A DNA stretch of 64,000 nt from Variovorax paradoxus (GTDB lineage: Bacteria; Pseudomonadota; Gammaproteobacteria; Burkholderiales; Burkholderiaceae_C). Below are positions 8,994 through 17,902 of the stretch, piece after piece. Position 1 is the stretch's first letter, and every line of letters begins with the position of its first letter. The notes below the pieces were generated by a model. That model worked only from the letters and a program-made list of their open reading frames with translations. It was not told where the DNA came from and ran no database searches. The stretch is from assembly GCF_024734665.1 (NCBI RefSeq), contig NZ_CP102931.1, positions 5,950,001 through 6,014,000 of the forward strand, in the 5' to 3' direction. The translations under genes were made by a program, and so were the position numbers.

Positions 8994-9122
8994 GCGTGGT
9001 CCTTGCGCGGCCGGGGCCGCATGCACCGGATCATCCACAGGCGGGCGGCCCGGGGGTTGTCGGTCGTGGGCGCTTTCTGGCGTGGGCGCACCTCATTTGC
9101 GCATCGCCGCTACCATCGCCGG

Positions 9123-9896
9123 ATGACCGACGACCTGTTCCGTGCCGACGCCTACCTGCGCACCTGCGAAGCCCGCGTGCTGCGCATCGACGACACCGGC
9201 ATCGTGCTGGACCGCACCGTGTTCTATCCACTGGGCGGCGGGCAGGCTGGAGACAGCGGCGTGCTGGCCCTGGCCGACGGGCGCGAGCTGGTCATTGCCG
9301 ACACCCGCAAGGCCAAGGATGCGGAGGGCCTGCCGACCAATGAATTCGTCCACGTGCCGGCCCCCGAGCAAGCCGACCTGCTGGCCGCGCTGAAGCCCGG
9401 CGACACCGTCACCGCCCGCCTCGACTGGGAGCGCCGCCACCGGCTCATGCGCTTCCACACCGCCACCCATCTCCTGTGCCATCTGGTGCCGCAGCCGGTG
9501 AACGGCTGCTCCATCACCCCCGAGTACGCACGGCTCGACTTTCACATGACCGACCCGCTGGACAAGGAAGCGCTGACCGCCGGCCTCGCCAGGCTGGTCG
9601 AAGCCGCCCACCCGCTGATCGTGGGCGCCATCACCGACGAAGAACTCGACGCCAACCCCGCGCTGGTCAAGAGCATGAGCGTGCAGCCGCCGCGCGGCAC
9701 AGGCACGGTGCGCACCATCCGCATCGGCGGAACGGGCGCAGGCGACGCGCAGATCGACTTCCAGCCATGCGGCGGCACGCATGTTGCAAACACTTCCGAA
9801 ATCGGGGCGGTAGTGGTCACCAAGATCGAGAAGAAGAGCGCCAACAGCCGGCGCGTGGTGCTGGGCTGGGCCCCAGCAACTGCTTTGGCCGCCTGA
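9123..9896 (+). CDS. Alanyl-tRNA editing protein (AlaX type)
   Basis: 257-residue free-standing trans-editing enzyme related to the editing domain of AlaRS. It hydrolyses Ser- or Gly-tRNA(Ala). The zinc-binding HxxxH is in FHTATHLL (H112, H116), and the C-terminal metal motif CGGTH is near base 9770. The glycine-rich FYPLGGGQAGD (about residues 35-44) is characteristic of the fold. The ATG at 9123 is the natural start. The frame is open far upstream to 7842, but that stretch is the antisense shadow of the sorbosone-dehydrogenase-like gene. It is divergent from that gene and 43 bases upstream of the dsbD-like gene. Confidence 0.92.
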   Translation: MTDDLFRADAYLRTCEARVLRIDDTGIVLDRTVFYPLGGGQAGDSGVLALADGRELVIADTRKAKDAEGLPTNEFVHVPAPEQADLLAALKPGDTVTARLDWERRHRLMRFHTATHLLCHLVPQPVNGCSITPEYARLDFHMTDPLDKEALTAGLARLVEAAHPLIVGAITDEELDANPALVKSMSVQPPRGTGTVRTIRIGGTGAGDAQIDFQPCGGTHVANTSEIGAVVVTKIEKKSANSRRVVLGWAPATALAA

Positions 9897-9939
9897 AACG
9901 GCCGGAACTTCGCCCCCATCGAATGCTCCGACTGACGGC

Positions 9940-12168
9940 ATGATCTTTTCGCGCATCCATTTCGCTACGCTTCTGATAGCAACCGCCGCAGCCAGCATGC
10001 CGGCTGCGGCGCAATCGACGGCCAGCCTGCCATCCAAGCCGGGCGCGGTTGTAACCACTCCCCACGTACGCGCCGAACTGATCGCACACGCCCCCGACGG
10101 CGTGACGCCCGGCGCCCCGGTGTGGGTCGGCCTGCAGATCACGCACCAGCCCGAGTGGCACACCTATTGGAAGAACGCCGGCGATTCGGGCCTGCCCACC
10201 GAAATGACGTGGACGCTGCCAGCCGGCGTGTCCACCGGCGAAATCGCCTGGCCCGTGCCGAAGAAGATCCCGGTCGGCAGCCTCGCCAACTACGGCTACG
10301 AAAACACCGTGCTGCTGCCGGTGCCGCTGGAGGTGTCCACGCTCTACAAGCCGCCGGTGGCGCTGGGCGGCACGCCGGCGATGGACATCCAGCTCAAGGC
10401 CTCCTGGCTGGTCTGCCGCAAGGAATGCATTCCCGAAGAAGGCACGTTCACGCTGCCCCTGCCGCTGCAGGGTTCGACCGCGCTGCACAAGGCCGAGTTC
10501 GACGCCGCCGCAGCGGCCCAGCCTCAGCCGCTGGCCAAGCCCGGTGCCGTCGAAGTCGACGGCCACAATCTGAAGGTGCGGCTCGAAGGCCTGCCGGCCG
10601 CCGTGCAGGGCAAGACGCTGGGCTTCTTCCCCGAGACTCCCGAGGTGATCCGCACCGCGGCCGTCTCCGGCAAGGACTGGACCCAATCCTGGCAAGGCGG
10701 CACCTGGACCGCCACGATGCCGCTGGCCGACCAGCGCAGCGCCAGCCCCACGGTGATGCCGTTGGTGGTGGCGCTGCCCGAGGCCGACCGGCAAGCGGGC
10801 CAGCCGGTGGCCTGGCGCGCCGAGGCACCGGTCACGGGCTCTTGGCCGGCGGGCGCCGCGCCGCGCGCCGAGGTGTCGCCGGCGCTGCAGGCCGCGCTCA
10901 CCGCCAATGCAGCCAACGCGGCAACCTCGCCCACCGAGCTGCCCGCCCCGTCCTCGACCACTTTCATGGCCGCGCTGCTTGGCGCCCTGCTCGGCGGCCT
11001 GCTGCTCAACCTCATGCCCTGCGTGTTCCCGATCCTCGCGATCAAGGTGCTGGGCTTCGCGCGGCAGGCGGGCAACGCCAGCGCGCACCGCAAGGCCGGA
11101 CTGGCCTACACGGGGGGCGTGATACTGTCCTTCCTCGCGCTGGGCGGCGGCATGCTCGCGCTGCGCGCGGCCGGCGCCGGGCTGGGCTGGGGCTTCCAAC
11201 TGCAGTCGCCGGGCGTGGTGGCGGCGCTGGCGGCGCTGTTCACGCTGATCGGGCTCAACCTCGTGGGCGTGTTCGAGTTCGGCCGGGCCGCACCTTCGTC
11301 AGTGTGCAGCGCGCAGGCCAAGCATCCGCTGGCCAACGATTTCCTCTCCGGCGTGCTCGCCGTGGTCATCGCCTCGCCCTGCTCCGCGCCGTTCATGGGC
11401 GCGTCGATGGGTTTCGCCATCGGCCTGCCGGCCGCCCAGGCGCTGCTGCTGTTCGTTGCGCTGGGCTTCGGGCTGGCGCTGCCTTATCTGCTGGCCGGCT
11501 TCGTGCCCGCCGTCGCGCACCTGCTGCCCAAGCCCGGCCCGTGGATGCACACGCTGCGCCGCCTGCTCGCTTTCCCGATGTTCGCTACCGTCGCGTGGCT
11601 GGTGTGGGTGCTGGGCCAGCAAAGCGGCATCGACGGCGCGGGCACGCTGCTCGCGCTGCTGGTGTGCCTGGCCGCCATCGTCTGGGCGTTCACGCTGCGC
11701 GGGCGCACGCGGGTCGTGATCGCGACGGTGCTGATCGGCTTCACCGCCGTGCTCACCGCCACCATCGGCCGCAATGTGTTGCAGGTGGTGGAGCCGGCCA
11801 AGCTTGCATCTGCCCAGGGCACCGCCGGCCAGCGCTGGCAGCCGTGGTCCGCCGAGCGCGTGGCCGAGCTGTCGGGCGCCGGCCAGCCGGTGTTCATCGA
11901 CTTCACCGCCGCCTGGTGCGTGACCTGCCAGTACAACAAGAAGAGCACCCTGGCCGACACGCAAGTGCTGGCCGACTTCGACGCCAAGAAGGTCGCCATG
12001 CTGCGCGCCGACTGGACCCGGCGCGACCCCGCCATCACCGCCGCGCTCACCGCGCTGGGCCGCAGCGGCGTGCCGGTGTACGTGCTGCAGGCGCCGGGCA
12101 AGCCGCCGGTCGTGCTGACCGAAATCCTCGGTAAAGACGAGGTCCGCGCCGCGCTCGCCGCGCTTTGA
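9940..12168 (+). CDS. Protein-disulfide reductase, DsbD/ScsB type
   Basis: 742-residue inner-membrane electron carrier that passes reducing power from cytoplasmic thioredoxin to periplasmic thiol proteins. A signal peptide ends near ASMPAAAQ. The periplasmic N-terminal domain has the ScsB/DsbD signature EWHTYWKNAGDSGLPT and the CRKEC cysteine pair. The membrane domain of about eight helices carries the redox cysteines in NLMPCVFPILAIKVLG and ASPCSAPFMG. The C-terminal thioredoxin-like domain has AAWCVTCQ. The long N-terminal domain is closer to ScsB than to E. coli DsbD. The peroxiredoxin-like protein 94 bases downstream is a plausible partner. Confidence 0.9.
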   Translation: MIFSRIHFATLLIATAAASMPAAAQSTASLPSKPGAVVTTPHVRAELIAHAPDGVTPGAPVWVGLQITHQPEWHTYWKNAGDSGLPTEMTWTLPAGVSTGEIAWPVPKKIPVGSLANYGYENTVLLPVPLEVSTLYKPPVALGGTPAMDIQLKASWLVCRKECIPEEGTFTLPLPLQGSTALHKAEFDAAAAAQPQPLAKPGAVEVDGHNLKVRLEGLPAAVQGKTLGFFPETPEVIRTAAVSGKDWTQSWQGGTWTATMPLADQRSASPTVMPLVVALPEADRQAGQPVAWRAEAPVTGSWPAGAAPRAEVSPALQAALTANAANAATSPTELPAPSSTTFMAALLGALLGGLLLNLMPCVFPILAIKVLGFARQAGNASAHRKAGLAYTGGVILSFLALGGGMLALRAAGAGLGWGFQLQSPGVVAALAALFTLIGLNLVGVFEFGRAAPSSVCSAQAKHPLANDFLSGVLAVVIASPCSAPFMGASMGFAIGLPAAQALLLFVALGFGLALPYLLAGFVPAVAHLLPKPGPWMHTLRRLLAFPMFATVAWLVWVLGQQSGIDGAGTLLALLVCLAAIVWAFTLRGRTRVVIATVLIGFTAVLTATIGRNVLQVVEPAKLASAQGTAGQRWQPWSAERVAELSGAGQPVFIDFTAAWCVTCQYNKKSTLADTQVLADFDAKKVAMLRADWTRRDPAITAALTALGRSGVPVYVLQAPGKPPVVLTEILGKDEVRAALAAL

Positions 12169-12176
12169 CCACCGCC

Positions 12177-12193
12177 GTGACATGGGTTGTCAC
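12177..12193. promoter_or_regulatory. Small inverted repeat upstream of the peroxiredoxin-like gene
   Basis: GTGACA/TGTCAC with a 5-base spacer, in the 94-base gap between the dsbD-like gene and the redoxin gene. It may be an operator or a weak mRNA hairpin. No regulator can be assigned. Confidence 0.25.
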
Positions 12194-12262
12194 ATGCACT
12201 TGAAGAAACCGTTCTAAGCTGCAGTTGTTGTTTGGAATTTTGTTTTGGAGTTCAAGCTGGCC

Positions 12263-12955
12263 ATGTCTCTTTCGCCATCCACAGACTCGCGTTCCCGTCG
12301 TGCCGCGCGTCATGCCCGCGCCGCCCTGAGCCGGGCTTCCCGCCGTGCCGTAGTCGCAGCCGCCGTAGCGCTCGGCGCCACTTTCCTGATGGGCAGCAAT
12401 GCCGCTGCGGCCCCCGCCGTGGGCCAGCAGGCGCCCGATTTCGTTGCCGTGGACACCAGCGGCGCCAAGCACAAGCTTTCGGATTTCGCCGGCAAATTCG
12501 TGGTGCTCGAATGGACCAACCCCGGCTGCCCCTTCGTGCGCAAGCACTACGGCAGCGGCAACATGCCCGCCACGCAGAAGGCCGCGACCGACAAGGGCGT
12601 GGTGTGGCTGGCCATCAATTCCACCGAGCGCGCCGCCACCGACTACCTGAAGCCCGATGCGCTCGACGCGTGGATGAAGTCTCAAAAAGGCGCGCCCACC
12701 GCCGTGCTGATGGACGAAGACGGCCTGATCGGCCAGGTCTACGGCGCGCGCACCACGCCGCACATCTTCATCATCGACCCCAAGGGCACGCTGGTGTACG
12801 CGGGCGGCATCGACAGCATCGCCTCGGCGCGGTCGGACGACATCAAGACCGCCACCAACTACGTGAACCAGGCGCTGGGCGAGGCCTTCGGCGGCAAGCC
12901 GATATCGGCCGCAACGACGCGGCCCTACGGCTGTTCGATCAAGTACAAAACCTGA
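12263..12955 (+). CDS. Exported peroxiredoxin-like / thioredoxin-family protein (PRX-like 1 type)
   Basis: 230 residues from the ATG at 12263; an upstream TTG at 12245 is possible, but the GGAG at 12247-12250 would then lie inside the gene. A long, arginine-rich export signal ends near NAAAAP. The mature part is a thioredoxin fold with VGQQAPDFVAVDTSG and the single-Cys motif NPGCPFVRKHYG in place of CxxC. It ends in YGCSIKY, a pairing of an N-terminal and a C-terminal Cys seen in this family. It probably reduces peroxides or carries thiol equivalents in the periplasm; the preceding DsbD/ScsB-type protein could regenerate it. The precise substrate is unknown. Confidence 0.82.
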   Translation: MSLSPSTDSRSRRAARHARAALSRASRRAVVAAAVALGATFLMGSNAAAAPAVGQQAPDFVAVDTSGAKHKLSDFAGKFVVLEWTNPGCPFVRKHYGSGNMPATQKAATDKGVVWLAINSTERAATDYLKPDALDAWMKSQKGAPTAVLMDEDGLIGQVYGARTTPHIFIIDPKGTLVYAGGIDSIASARSDDIKTATNYVNQALGEAFGGKPISAATTRPYGCSIKYKT

Positions 12956-12998
12956 AGTCCGTCCGCGCGACACAACGTAACGCAATGCGCGCGTGACA

Positions 12999-13025
12999 GC
13001 TACCTGACCTGCGCAGTCAGGTAGC
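12999..13025. terminator. Stem-loop after the redoxin gene
   Basis: Perfect 10-base inverted repeat GCTACCTGAC/GTCAGGTAGC with a 7-base loop, 43 bases after the redoxin stop. No T-run follows, so it is terminator-like only in the stem. It could instead be a regulatory site for the downstream transporter. Confidence 0.45.
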
Positions 13026-13044
13026 GGTCGGGGAGTCCGGCCTA

Positions 13045-13080
13045 CCCTAGGGCGAGCACATCGCCAATACAGCCCTAGGG
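13045..13080. promoter_or_regulatory. Paired CCCTAGGG palindromes before the MFS gene
   Basis: Two copies of the 8-base palindrome CCCTAGGG at 13045-13052 and 13073-13080. Their start-to-start spacing of 28 bases is about 2.7 helical turns. With the flanking C/G they form a 9-base inverted repeat. The second copy also supplies the AGGGG ribosome-binding site for the ATG at 13090, so a protein bound here could block translation initiation or transcription. The regulator is unknown. Confidence 0.4.
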
Positions 13081-13089
13081 GACAACTAG

Positions 13090-14427
13090 ATGAATCCTGC
13101 GCCCAACGCTGCGCAATCGGGCACGGCCGCCCACGCCTCCACTGCCTCGTCCTCCAAGGTCGCCACCGTCCTGCGCGTGACGGGCGGCAACTTCATGGAG
13201 ATGTTCGACTTCTTCCTGTTCGGCTTCTATGCCACGCAGATCTCGAAGGCGTTCTTCCCCGCGGGCAACGAATTCGCCTCGCTGATGCTGACCTTCATGA
13301 CCTTCGGCGCGGGCTTCCTGATGCGGCCGCTGGGCGCGATCTTTCTCGGCGCGTACGTCGACCGCGTCGGTCGCCGCAAGGGGCTGATCGTCACGCTCGC
13401 GCTGATGGCCGTGGGCACGCTGCTCATCGCGTGCGTGCCGTCGTACGCCACCATCGGCCTGGCCGCGCCGCTGCTGGTGCTGATCGGCCGGTTGCTGCAG
13501 GGCTTCTCGGCCGGGGTGGAACTGGGCGGCGTGTCGGTGTACCTGTCGGAAATGGCGACGCCGGGCCACAAGGGCTTCTACGTGAGCTGGCAGTCGGCCA
13601 GCCAGCAGGTAGCCATCGTCGTCGCGGCCGCGCTCGGCTACTGGCTCAACGTGACCTTCACGTCGCAGGAAATCGGCGACTTCTACTGGCGCATTCCCTT
13701 CTTCGTGGGCTGCCTGATCGTGCCAGTGCTGTTCATCATCCGCCGCTCGCTGCAGGAAACCGAAGAGTTCATGGCGCGCAAGCACCGCCCCGACGCGCGC
13801 GAGATCTTCCAGTCGATGGTCGCAAACTGGGGCCTCGTGGTCGCCGGGATGATGCTGGTGTCGATGACCACGGTGTCGTTCTACCTGATCACCGTCTACA
13901 CGCCCACCTTCGGCAAGGCCGTGCTGCACCTGAGCACCACCGACGCGCTGATCGTCACGCTGTGCGTGGCCATCTCCAACTTCATCTGGCTGCCGATCAT
14001 GGGCTCGCTGTCGGACCGCGTGGGCCGCAAGCCGCTGCTGATTCTGTTCACGGTGCTGACCATCCTCACGGCATATCCGTCGCTCAAGTGGCTGGTGGGC
14101 GCGCCGAGCTTCGCGCGCATGCTCGAAGTGGAGCTGTGGCTGTCGTTCCTCTATGCGAGCTACAACGGCGCGATGGTCGTGGCCCTCACCGAAGTGATGC
14201 CGGTGAACGTGCGCACCGCCGGGTTCTCGCTGGCCTACAGCCTGGCGACGGCGCTGTTCGGCGGCTTCACGCCGGCCATTGCAACCGGGCTGATCGAGAT
14301 GACAGGCGACAAGGGCGCGCCGGGCCTGTGGATGACGGCGGCCGCGATCTGCGGGCTGATCGCGACGCTGGTGCTCTACCGGCGCAACGTGAGTCCGGCG
14401 GACGCACGGCGCGTGCCGGCGGTCTGA
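13090..14427 (+). CDS. MFS transporter, metabolite:proton symporter (citrate/tricarballylate type)
   Basis: 445-residue major facilitator with twelve predicted helices. The opening [24 protein letters not shown], the loop 2-3 motif [23 protein letters not shown] in helix 4 and the repeated SDRVGRKP in the second half match CitA/TcuC-like di- and tricarboxylate:H+ symporters. The last helices include [20 protein letters not shown]. The substrate is inferred only to this subfamily. The ATG at 13090 has AGGGG eight bases upstream. It is convergent with the SDR at 14444 and stands alone, with no tricarballylate-degradation genes nearby. Confidence 0.85.
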   Translation: MNPAPNAAQSGTAAHASTASSSKVATVLRVTGGNFMEMFDFFLFGFYATQISKAFFPAGNEFASLMLTFMTFGAGFLMRPLGAIFLGAYVDRVGRRKGLIVTLALMAVGTLLIACVPSYATIGLAAPLLVLIGRLLQGFSAGVELGGVSVYLSEMATPGHKGFYVSWQSASQQVAIVVAAALGYWLNVTFTSQEIGDFYWRIPFFVGCLIVPVLFIIRRSLQETEEFMARKHRPDAREIFQSMVANWGLVVAGMMLVSMTTVSFYLITVYTPTFGKAVLHLSTTDALIVTLCVAISNFIWLPIMGSLSDRVGRKPLLILFTVLTILTAYPSLKWLVGAPSFARMLEVELWLSFLYASYNGAMVVALTEVMPVNVRTAGFSLAYSLATALFGGFTPAIATGLIEMTGDKGAPGLWMTAAAICGLIATLVLYRRNVSPADARRVPAV

Positions 14428-14443
14428 ACCCCCGTCTTCTCCT

Positions 14444-15163
14444 TCACACCAGCCGCAAGCCGCCGTCGCACTCGATCACCGTGCCCGTGGTGTAGCCGTT
14501 CTCGATCAGGAACTGGATGGCATGCGCCACGTCCTGCGGCTGCCCCACGCGGCCGACGGGCAGCGTCTCGACCTGCTGGCGGAACAGGTCGTCCTTCATC
14601 GCGGTGGGCACGCGGTTCCACCAGGGCGTGTCGATGAGGCCGGGTGACACGGCATTCACCCGGCTCGGCTTCAGCTCGCGCGCCAGGCTGCCCACCATCG
14701 CTTCGAGCGCGCCGTTGATCGCGGCCAGCCCCGCTGTGCCGGGCAGCGAATTGCGCGCGGAAATCGCCGTCACGAAGGTCAGGCTGCCGCCCTTGCGCAG
14801 CACGCGCGCGCCGGCTTGCGCCGCTTCGAGCTGCGGCCAGAACTTGGCCTCGAAGCCGCGGCGCAGCGACTGAAGATCGAGCTGCGCGAATTCGCCCGCG
14901 CCCTCGCCGCCGCTGAGCGTGAGCACCAGGTGATCGACGGGCCCGGTCTTCTCGAAGAAAGCATCGAGCGCACCGCGATCGCAGGCGTCGAAGGCCGCGC
15001 CGCTCACGTTCTTGCCCAAGCCGCCGATCGCTTCCTGCAGCTTGCCGCTGTCGCGCCCAGTCGCGATCACGCGGGCACCGGTTGCCGCAAGGCGCCGCAC
15101 GGTTTCGAGCCCCACGCCCGACGAGCCGCCGACCACCACCACTGTCTGTTGTTCCAAAGCCAT
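14444..15163 (-). CDS. SDR-family protein lacking the catalytic Tyr/Lys
   Basis: 239-residue Rossmann protein with VVVVGGSSGVGLETVRRL at the N-terminus and RVNAVSPGLIDTPWW near residue 170. The position of the usual YxxxK reads LAAINGALEAM: Leu for Tyr and Asn for Lys. A subgroup of SDRs shares this AAxNGAxEAL sequence and works without the classical triad, or is not an oxidoreductase, so it is probably a family trait and not decay. It is divergent from a LysR regulator with an 80-base spacer carrying candidate operators, so regulation by that protein is likely. Confidence 0.85.
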   Translation of the reverse strand: MALEQQTVVVVGGSSGVGLETVRRLAATGARVIATGRDSGKLQEAIGGLGKNVSGAAFDACDRGALDAFFEKTGPVDHLVLTLSGGEGAGEFAQLDLQSLRRGFEAKFWPQLEAAQAGARVLRKGGSLTFVTAISARNSLPGTAGLAAINGALEAMVGSLARELKPSRVNAVSPGLIDTPWWNRVPTAMKDDLFRQQVETLPVGRVGQPQDVAHAIQFLIENGYTTGTVIECDGGLRLV

Positions 15164-15172
15164 GTCGACTCC

Positions 15173-15240
15173 TTTGAATGCCTGATGAAGAAAGTGCCTT
15201 CAGGTTAGGGAGCGGCGCCCTATCATTCAAATCGTTTGAA
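15173..15240. promoter_or_regulatory. Divergent promoter region with LysR-type palindromes
   Basis: The spacer between the SDR and the lysR gene holds TTTGAATG (15173-15180) and its complement CATTCAAA (15224-15231). It also holds a compact palindrome TTCAAA-TCG-TTTGAA (15226-15240) that ends three bases before the lysR ATG. The TTCAAA-N-TTTGAA arrangement fits a LysR site, and its overlap with the translation start suggests autorepression. This is inferred from position and symmetry. Confidence 0.45.
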
Positions 15241-15243
15241 ACC

Positions 15244-16179
15244 ATGGAATACATCAACGAAAGTGATTTCAGGCGGCTCGACCTGAACCTGCTGCTGGTG
15301 TTCCACGCGCTGCTGCACGAACGCAGCGTCACGCGTGCGGCGCAGCGCCTGTTCATTGGCCAGCCGGCCCTGAGCGGCGCGCTCAAGCGCCTGCGCGCGG
15401 CCCTGGGCGACGAGCTGTTCGTGCGCACCTCGCACGGCATGACGCCGACGCCGCGCGCGCTCGAACTCGCGCGCGTCATCGAGCCGCTGCTGCTGTCGCT
15501 GCAGCAGGCGCTGCATGCACAGCCGGCGTTCGACCCCGCCACGGCCGAGCGCGTGTTCCGCATCGGCCTGAGCGATGCGCTCGAGGTGGCGCTGATGCCG
15601 CAGCTCATGCAGCGGCTTTCCGAACAGGCGCCGGGCGTGCGGCTCGTCGCGCGCGCGGCCGACCGCACCAACGCGCCCGGCATGCTCGACGCGGCCGAGA
15701 TCGAACTGGCGGTGGGCGTGTTCATCGAGTGCGCCGCATGGCACCGGCAGCGCGCGCTGTTCGGCTGGCACTTCGTCTGCGTCTACAACGCCGCGCTCGT
15801 GAAGACACGCGGCAAGCGGATCACGCTCCAGGAATACCTGCACCACCCGCACCTGCTGACCTCGTTCAGCGCCGACCTGAGCGGGCTCGTCGACGATCTG
15901 CTGCGCGAGCAGGGGCATGCGCGCCAGGTCGTGTTCTCCAGCCGCAACTTCGCGACCAGCCCTTTCATCGTGCGGCAGATGCCCGCCATCACCACCGTAC
16001 CCACCTTCGCCGCCGCCACGTGGCGCGACGCGCTCGGGCTGGCCGTGAGCCCGTTGCCTTTCGAAACACCGGCCTACGAAGTGTCGCTGCTGTGGGCGGC
16101 GGCGCGCGACGGCGATCCAGGCCTGCAGTGGCTGATCGGCCTCATGGCCGAGGTGTTCGGCGAGAAGCCCGTGTGTTGA
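15244..16179 (+). CDS. LysR-family transcriptional regulator
   Basis: 311 residues from the ATG at 15244, starting MEYINESDFRRLDLNLLLVF; an in-frame ATG at 15178 would add 22 residues unlike the family. The N-terminal helix-turn-helix is ERSVTRAAQRLFIGQPALSGALKRLRAALGD, split here only by the usual turn, and LFVRTSHGMTPTPRAL follows. This N-terminus resembles the NodD/DntR/NahR group, which usually senses aromatic or related small acids. It is divergent from the catalytically odd SDR at 14444, its most likely target. No Shine-Dalgarno precedes the start; a palindrome occupies that position. Confidence 0.9.
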   Translation: MEYINESDFRRLDLNLLLVFHALLHERSVTRAAQRLFIGQPALSGALKRLRAALGDELFVRTSHGMTPTPRALELARVIEPLLLSLQQALHAQPAFDPATAERVFRIGLSDALEVALMPQLMQRLSEQAPGVRLVARAADRTNAPGMLDAAEIELAVGVFIECAAWHRQRALFGWHFVCVYNAALVKTRGKRITLQEYLHHPHLLTSFSADLSGLVDDLLREQGHARQVVFSSRNFATSPFIVRQMPAITTVPTFAAATWRDALGLAVSPLPFETPAYEVSLLWAAARDGDPGLQWLIGLMAEVFGEKPVC

Positions 16180-16272
16180 TCCAGCGCGCACCGTACGTTG
16201 ACCGGGAGCGCAGCATCCACGGTGTCCCGGGTGGAAACACCGATGATGTCGCGCCCCCGCGTGCCTATCCTG

Positions 16273-16286
16273 CGGAAGCGCTTCCG
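16273..16286. promoter_or_regulatory. 14-base palindrome upstream of the AraC-type gene
   Basis: Perfect palindrome CGGAAGCGCTTCCG, 24 bases before the ATG at 16311. It may be an operator or an mRNA hairpin near the ribosome-binding region. Function inferred only from symmetry and location. Confidence 0.3.
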
Positions 16287-16310
16287 GGCGCCCTCCACGG
16301 AACCCACGGC

Positions 16311-17291
16311 ATGAACGCACACCATTTCAGCACGCTGCTCGAACACCCCGCCGACCGGCAGGCCTGCTGGGGCCGGATCAACACCACCTACTTCGGCGCG
16401 CTGAACGTGCAGTGCCTGGACACAGGCACCTTCGACGCGCGCATGGACGCCTACGAACTCGGCCCGCTGGGCATGTTCATGATCGAGGCGCCCTCGCACC
16501 GCGTGGCGCGGCCCGACATGCGCAGCGAGATCGCGCTCGACGAGCACTACAAGCTGGTGCTGCAGCTCGAAGGCCACGGCCACATCTCGCAGCGCGACCG
16601 CGAGTTCCACCTGCACCCCGGCGACTGGAGCCTGTACGACCCACGCGTGCCCTACGCCATCACCAACCCCGAGCGCTCGCGCCTGCTGGCCATCACCATC
16701 CCGCGCCAGCAGTTCAAGGGCATGAAGATCCCCGACCTGCACACCTGCGAGGCGCACACGCCGGCCATGCAGGGGCTCTACGCGGTGCTCGGCTCGTTCC
16801 TCACCTCGCTGGCCGACCAGCTGCCCTCGCTGCCCAACGCAGTCGGCCGCTCGGTCAGCGACACGGTGCTGGGCCTGCTGGCCTCCACGCTGGCCACTCA
16901 CTCCGACGAGCAGTTCGGCGCGCACCCGGTGCCTGGCGTGCTGAAGGTGCGCGTGAAACAGTTCGTGCACGCGCACCTCGCGGACCCGACCCTGTCGCTC
17001 GACCTCATCGCGCAGCAGCTGCGTTGCTCCAAACGCTACCTGCACCGCGTGTTCGAGGACGAGGAGCAGACGCTCGACCGCTTCATCTGGCAGATGCGGC
17101 TCGAGCGCTGCAGCGAGGCGCTGCGCAACGCGGCGGGCGGTCGCACGTCGGTGTCGGAGATTGCCTTTGCCTGGGGCTTCAACAGCAGTGCGCATTTCTG
17201 CCGAGTGTTCAAGGCGCAATACGGCGTGTCGCCGCGCGAGTTCCAGCGGCGCGGGGCGGAAAAGGCTCCTTCACCCGCACTCACACACTAG
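16311..17291 (+). CDS. AraC/XylS-family transcriptional regulator
   Basis: 326 residues. The N-terminal cupin-like sensor (about residues 20-180) has HISQRDREFHLHPGDWSLYDP, typical of the AraC_binding_2 type found in regulators such as FeaR. The C-terminal double helix-turn-helix covers about residues 215-315, with LIAQQLRCSKRYLHRVFEDE in the first HTH and VSEIAFAWGFNSSAHFCRVFKAQYGVSPREF in the second, the classic family signature. It probably activates a catabolic operon. The large liv/GMC/ALDH cluster begins about 1.2 kb away on the other strand, and a link to it is possible but unproven. Confidence 0.88.
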   Translation: MNAHHFSTLLEHPADRQACWGRINTTYFGALNVQCLDTGTFDARMDAYELGPLGMFMIEAPSHRVARPDMRSEIALDEHYKLVLQLEGHGHISQRDREFHLHPGDWSLYDPRVPYAITNPERSRLLAITIPRQQFKGMKIPDLHTCEAHTPAMQGLYAVLGSFLTSLADQLPSLPNAVGRSVSDTVLGLLASTLATHSDEQFGAHPVPGVLKVRVKQFVHAHLADPTLSLDLIAQQLRCSKRYLHRVFEDEEQTLDRFIWQMRLERCSEALRNAAGGRTSVSEIAFAWGFNSSAHFCRVFKAQYGVSPREFQRRGAEKAPSPALTH

Positions 17292-17452
17292 GTCTGATCC
17301 TAGTTTTCCCCGCTCGATCGAGTTCCTGCCATTCCCGTGCAAGGCAAGCATCAGATGAATTGAACGATGCGGCTTCACTTGAGTCGCAGCGATCAGCCAA
17401 CTAGCCGATTGCAAGGATGATCGTAGATGCTGCAGTCATCGCACCATCTACG

Positions 17453-17902
17453 TCACCAGTCCCGAGTCGCATCGCCAACAACTCGGCCCGTCTCAAATCC
17501 CTTATCTGCAATCTGCGTTCCACCGACGAACAACAGAGACGACATGAAGAAGAAACACGTTTGCAACCAAAGAGGCAGCGTGCTTCGCAAGGCGGGCAAT
17601 ACAGCAAGCACCAACAAGATAAAGATGGCACACCCCATAACCAAGGAAGCTACAAAGTAGAGGCGATGTTCGGTAGCAATGACAATGGGGAGACGCTGCG
17701 GATTCGCCTTTAATGCTGCGACCCGTTCTTCGAATCTCGCTCGACGCTTCGCGCTCCGGCTACGAATAAGGCCAAGGCCCTTGACCGGGAGCACTGCCAA
17801 GCGTGGATAGAGAAATTGGCTCAGGAAATTCACCAATATTCCGACCACCACTACCGATCCCCACCAACCCACATTGGTGAGATTACTCAACAGCTCGTTC
17901 AT
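17453..17902 (-). CDS. Unknown small membrane protein in a lower-GC patch
   Basis: 149 residues, not recognised. There is one hydrophobic helix at the N-terminus (about residues 12-36, WWGSVVVVGILVNFLSQFLY). A charged segment rich in Arg follows (RSRSAKRRARFEERVAALK). Two further helices lie at about residues 78-98 and 108-130. The start is secure: GGAGG (complement of 17909-17913) lies six to seven bases before the ATG. Base composition is lower in GC than the neighbours, and the flanks 17292-17452 and 17903-18158 hold no other gene, which suggests recent acquisition. It is convergent with the AraC gene. Confidence 0.65.
   Translation of the reverse strand: MNELLSNLTNVGWWGSVVVVGILVNFLSQFLYPRLAVLPVKGLGLIRSRSAKRRARFEERVAALKANPQRLPIVIATEHRLYFVASLVMGCAIFILLVLAVLPALRSTLPLWLQTCFFFMSSLLFVGGTQIADKGFETGRVVGDATRDW

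Noticed and set aside
7842..9122. Plus-strand extension of the alanyl-tRNA editing protein to 684 residues
   Set aside because: The extra 427 residues are the complement of the sorbosone-dehydrogenase-like gene. The family protein starts at 9123.
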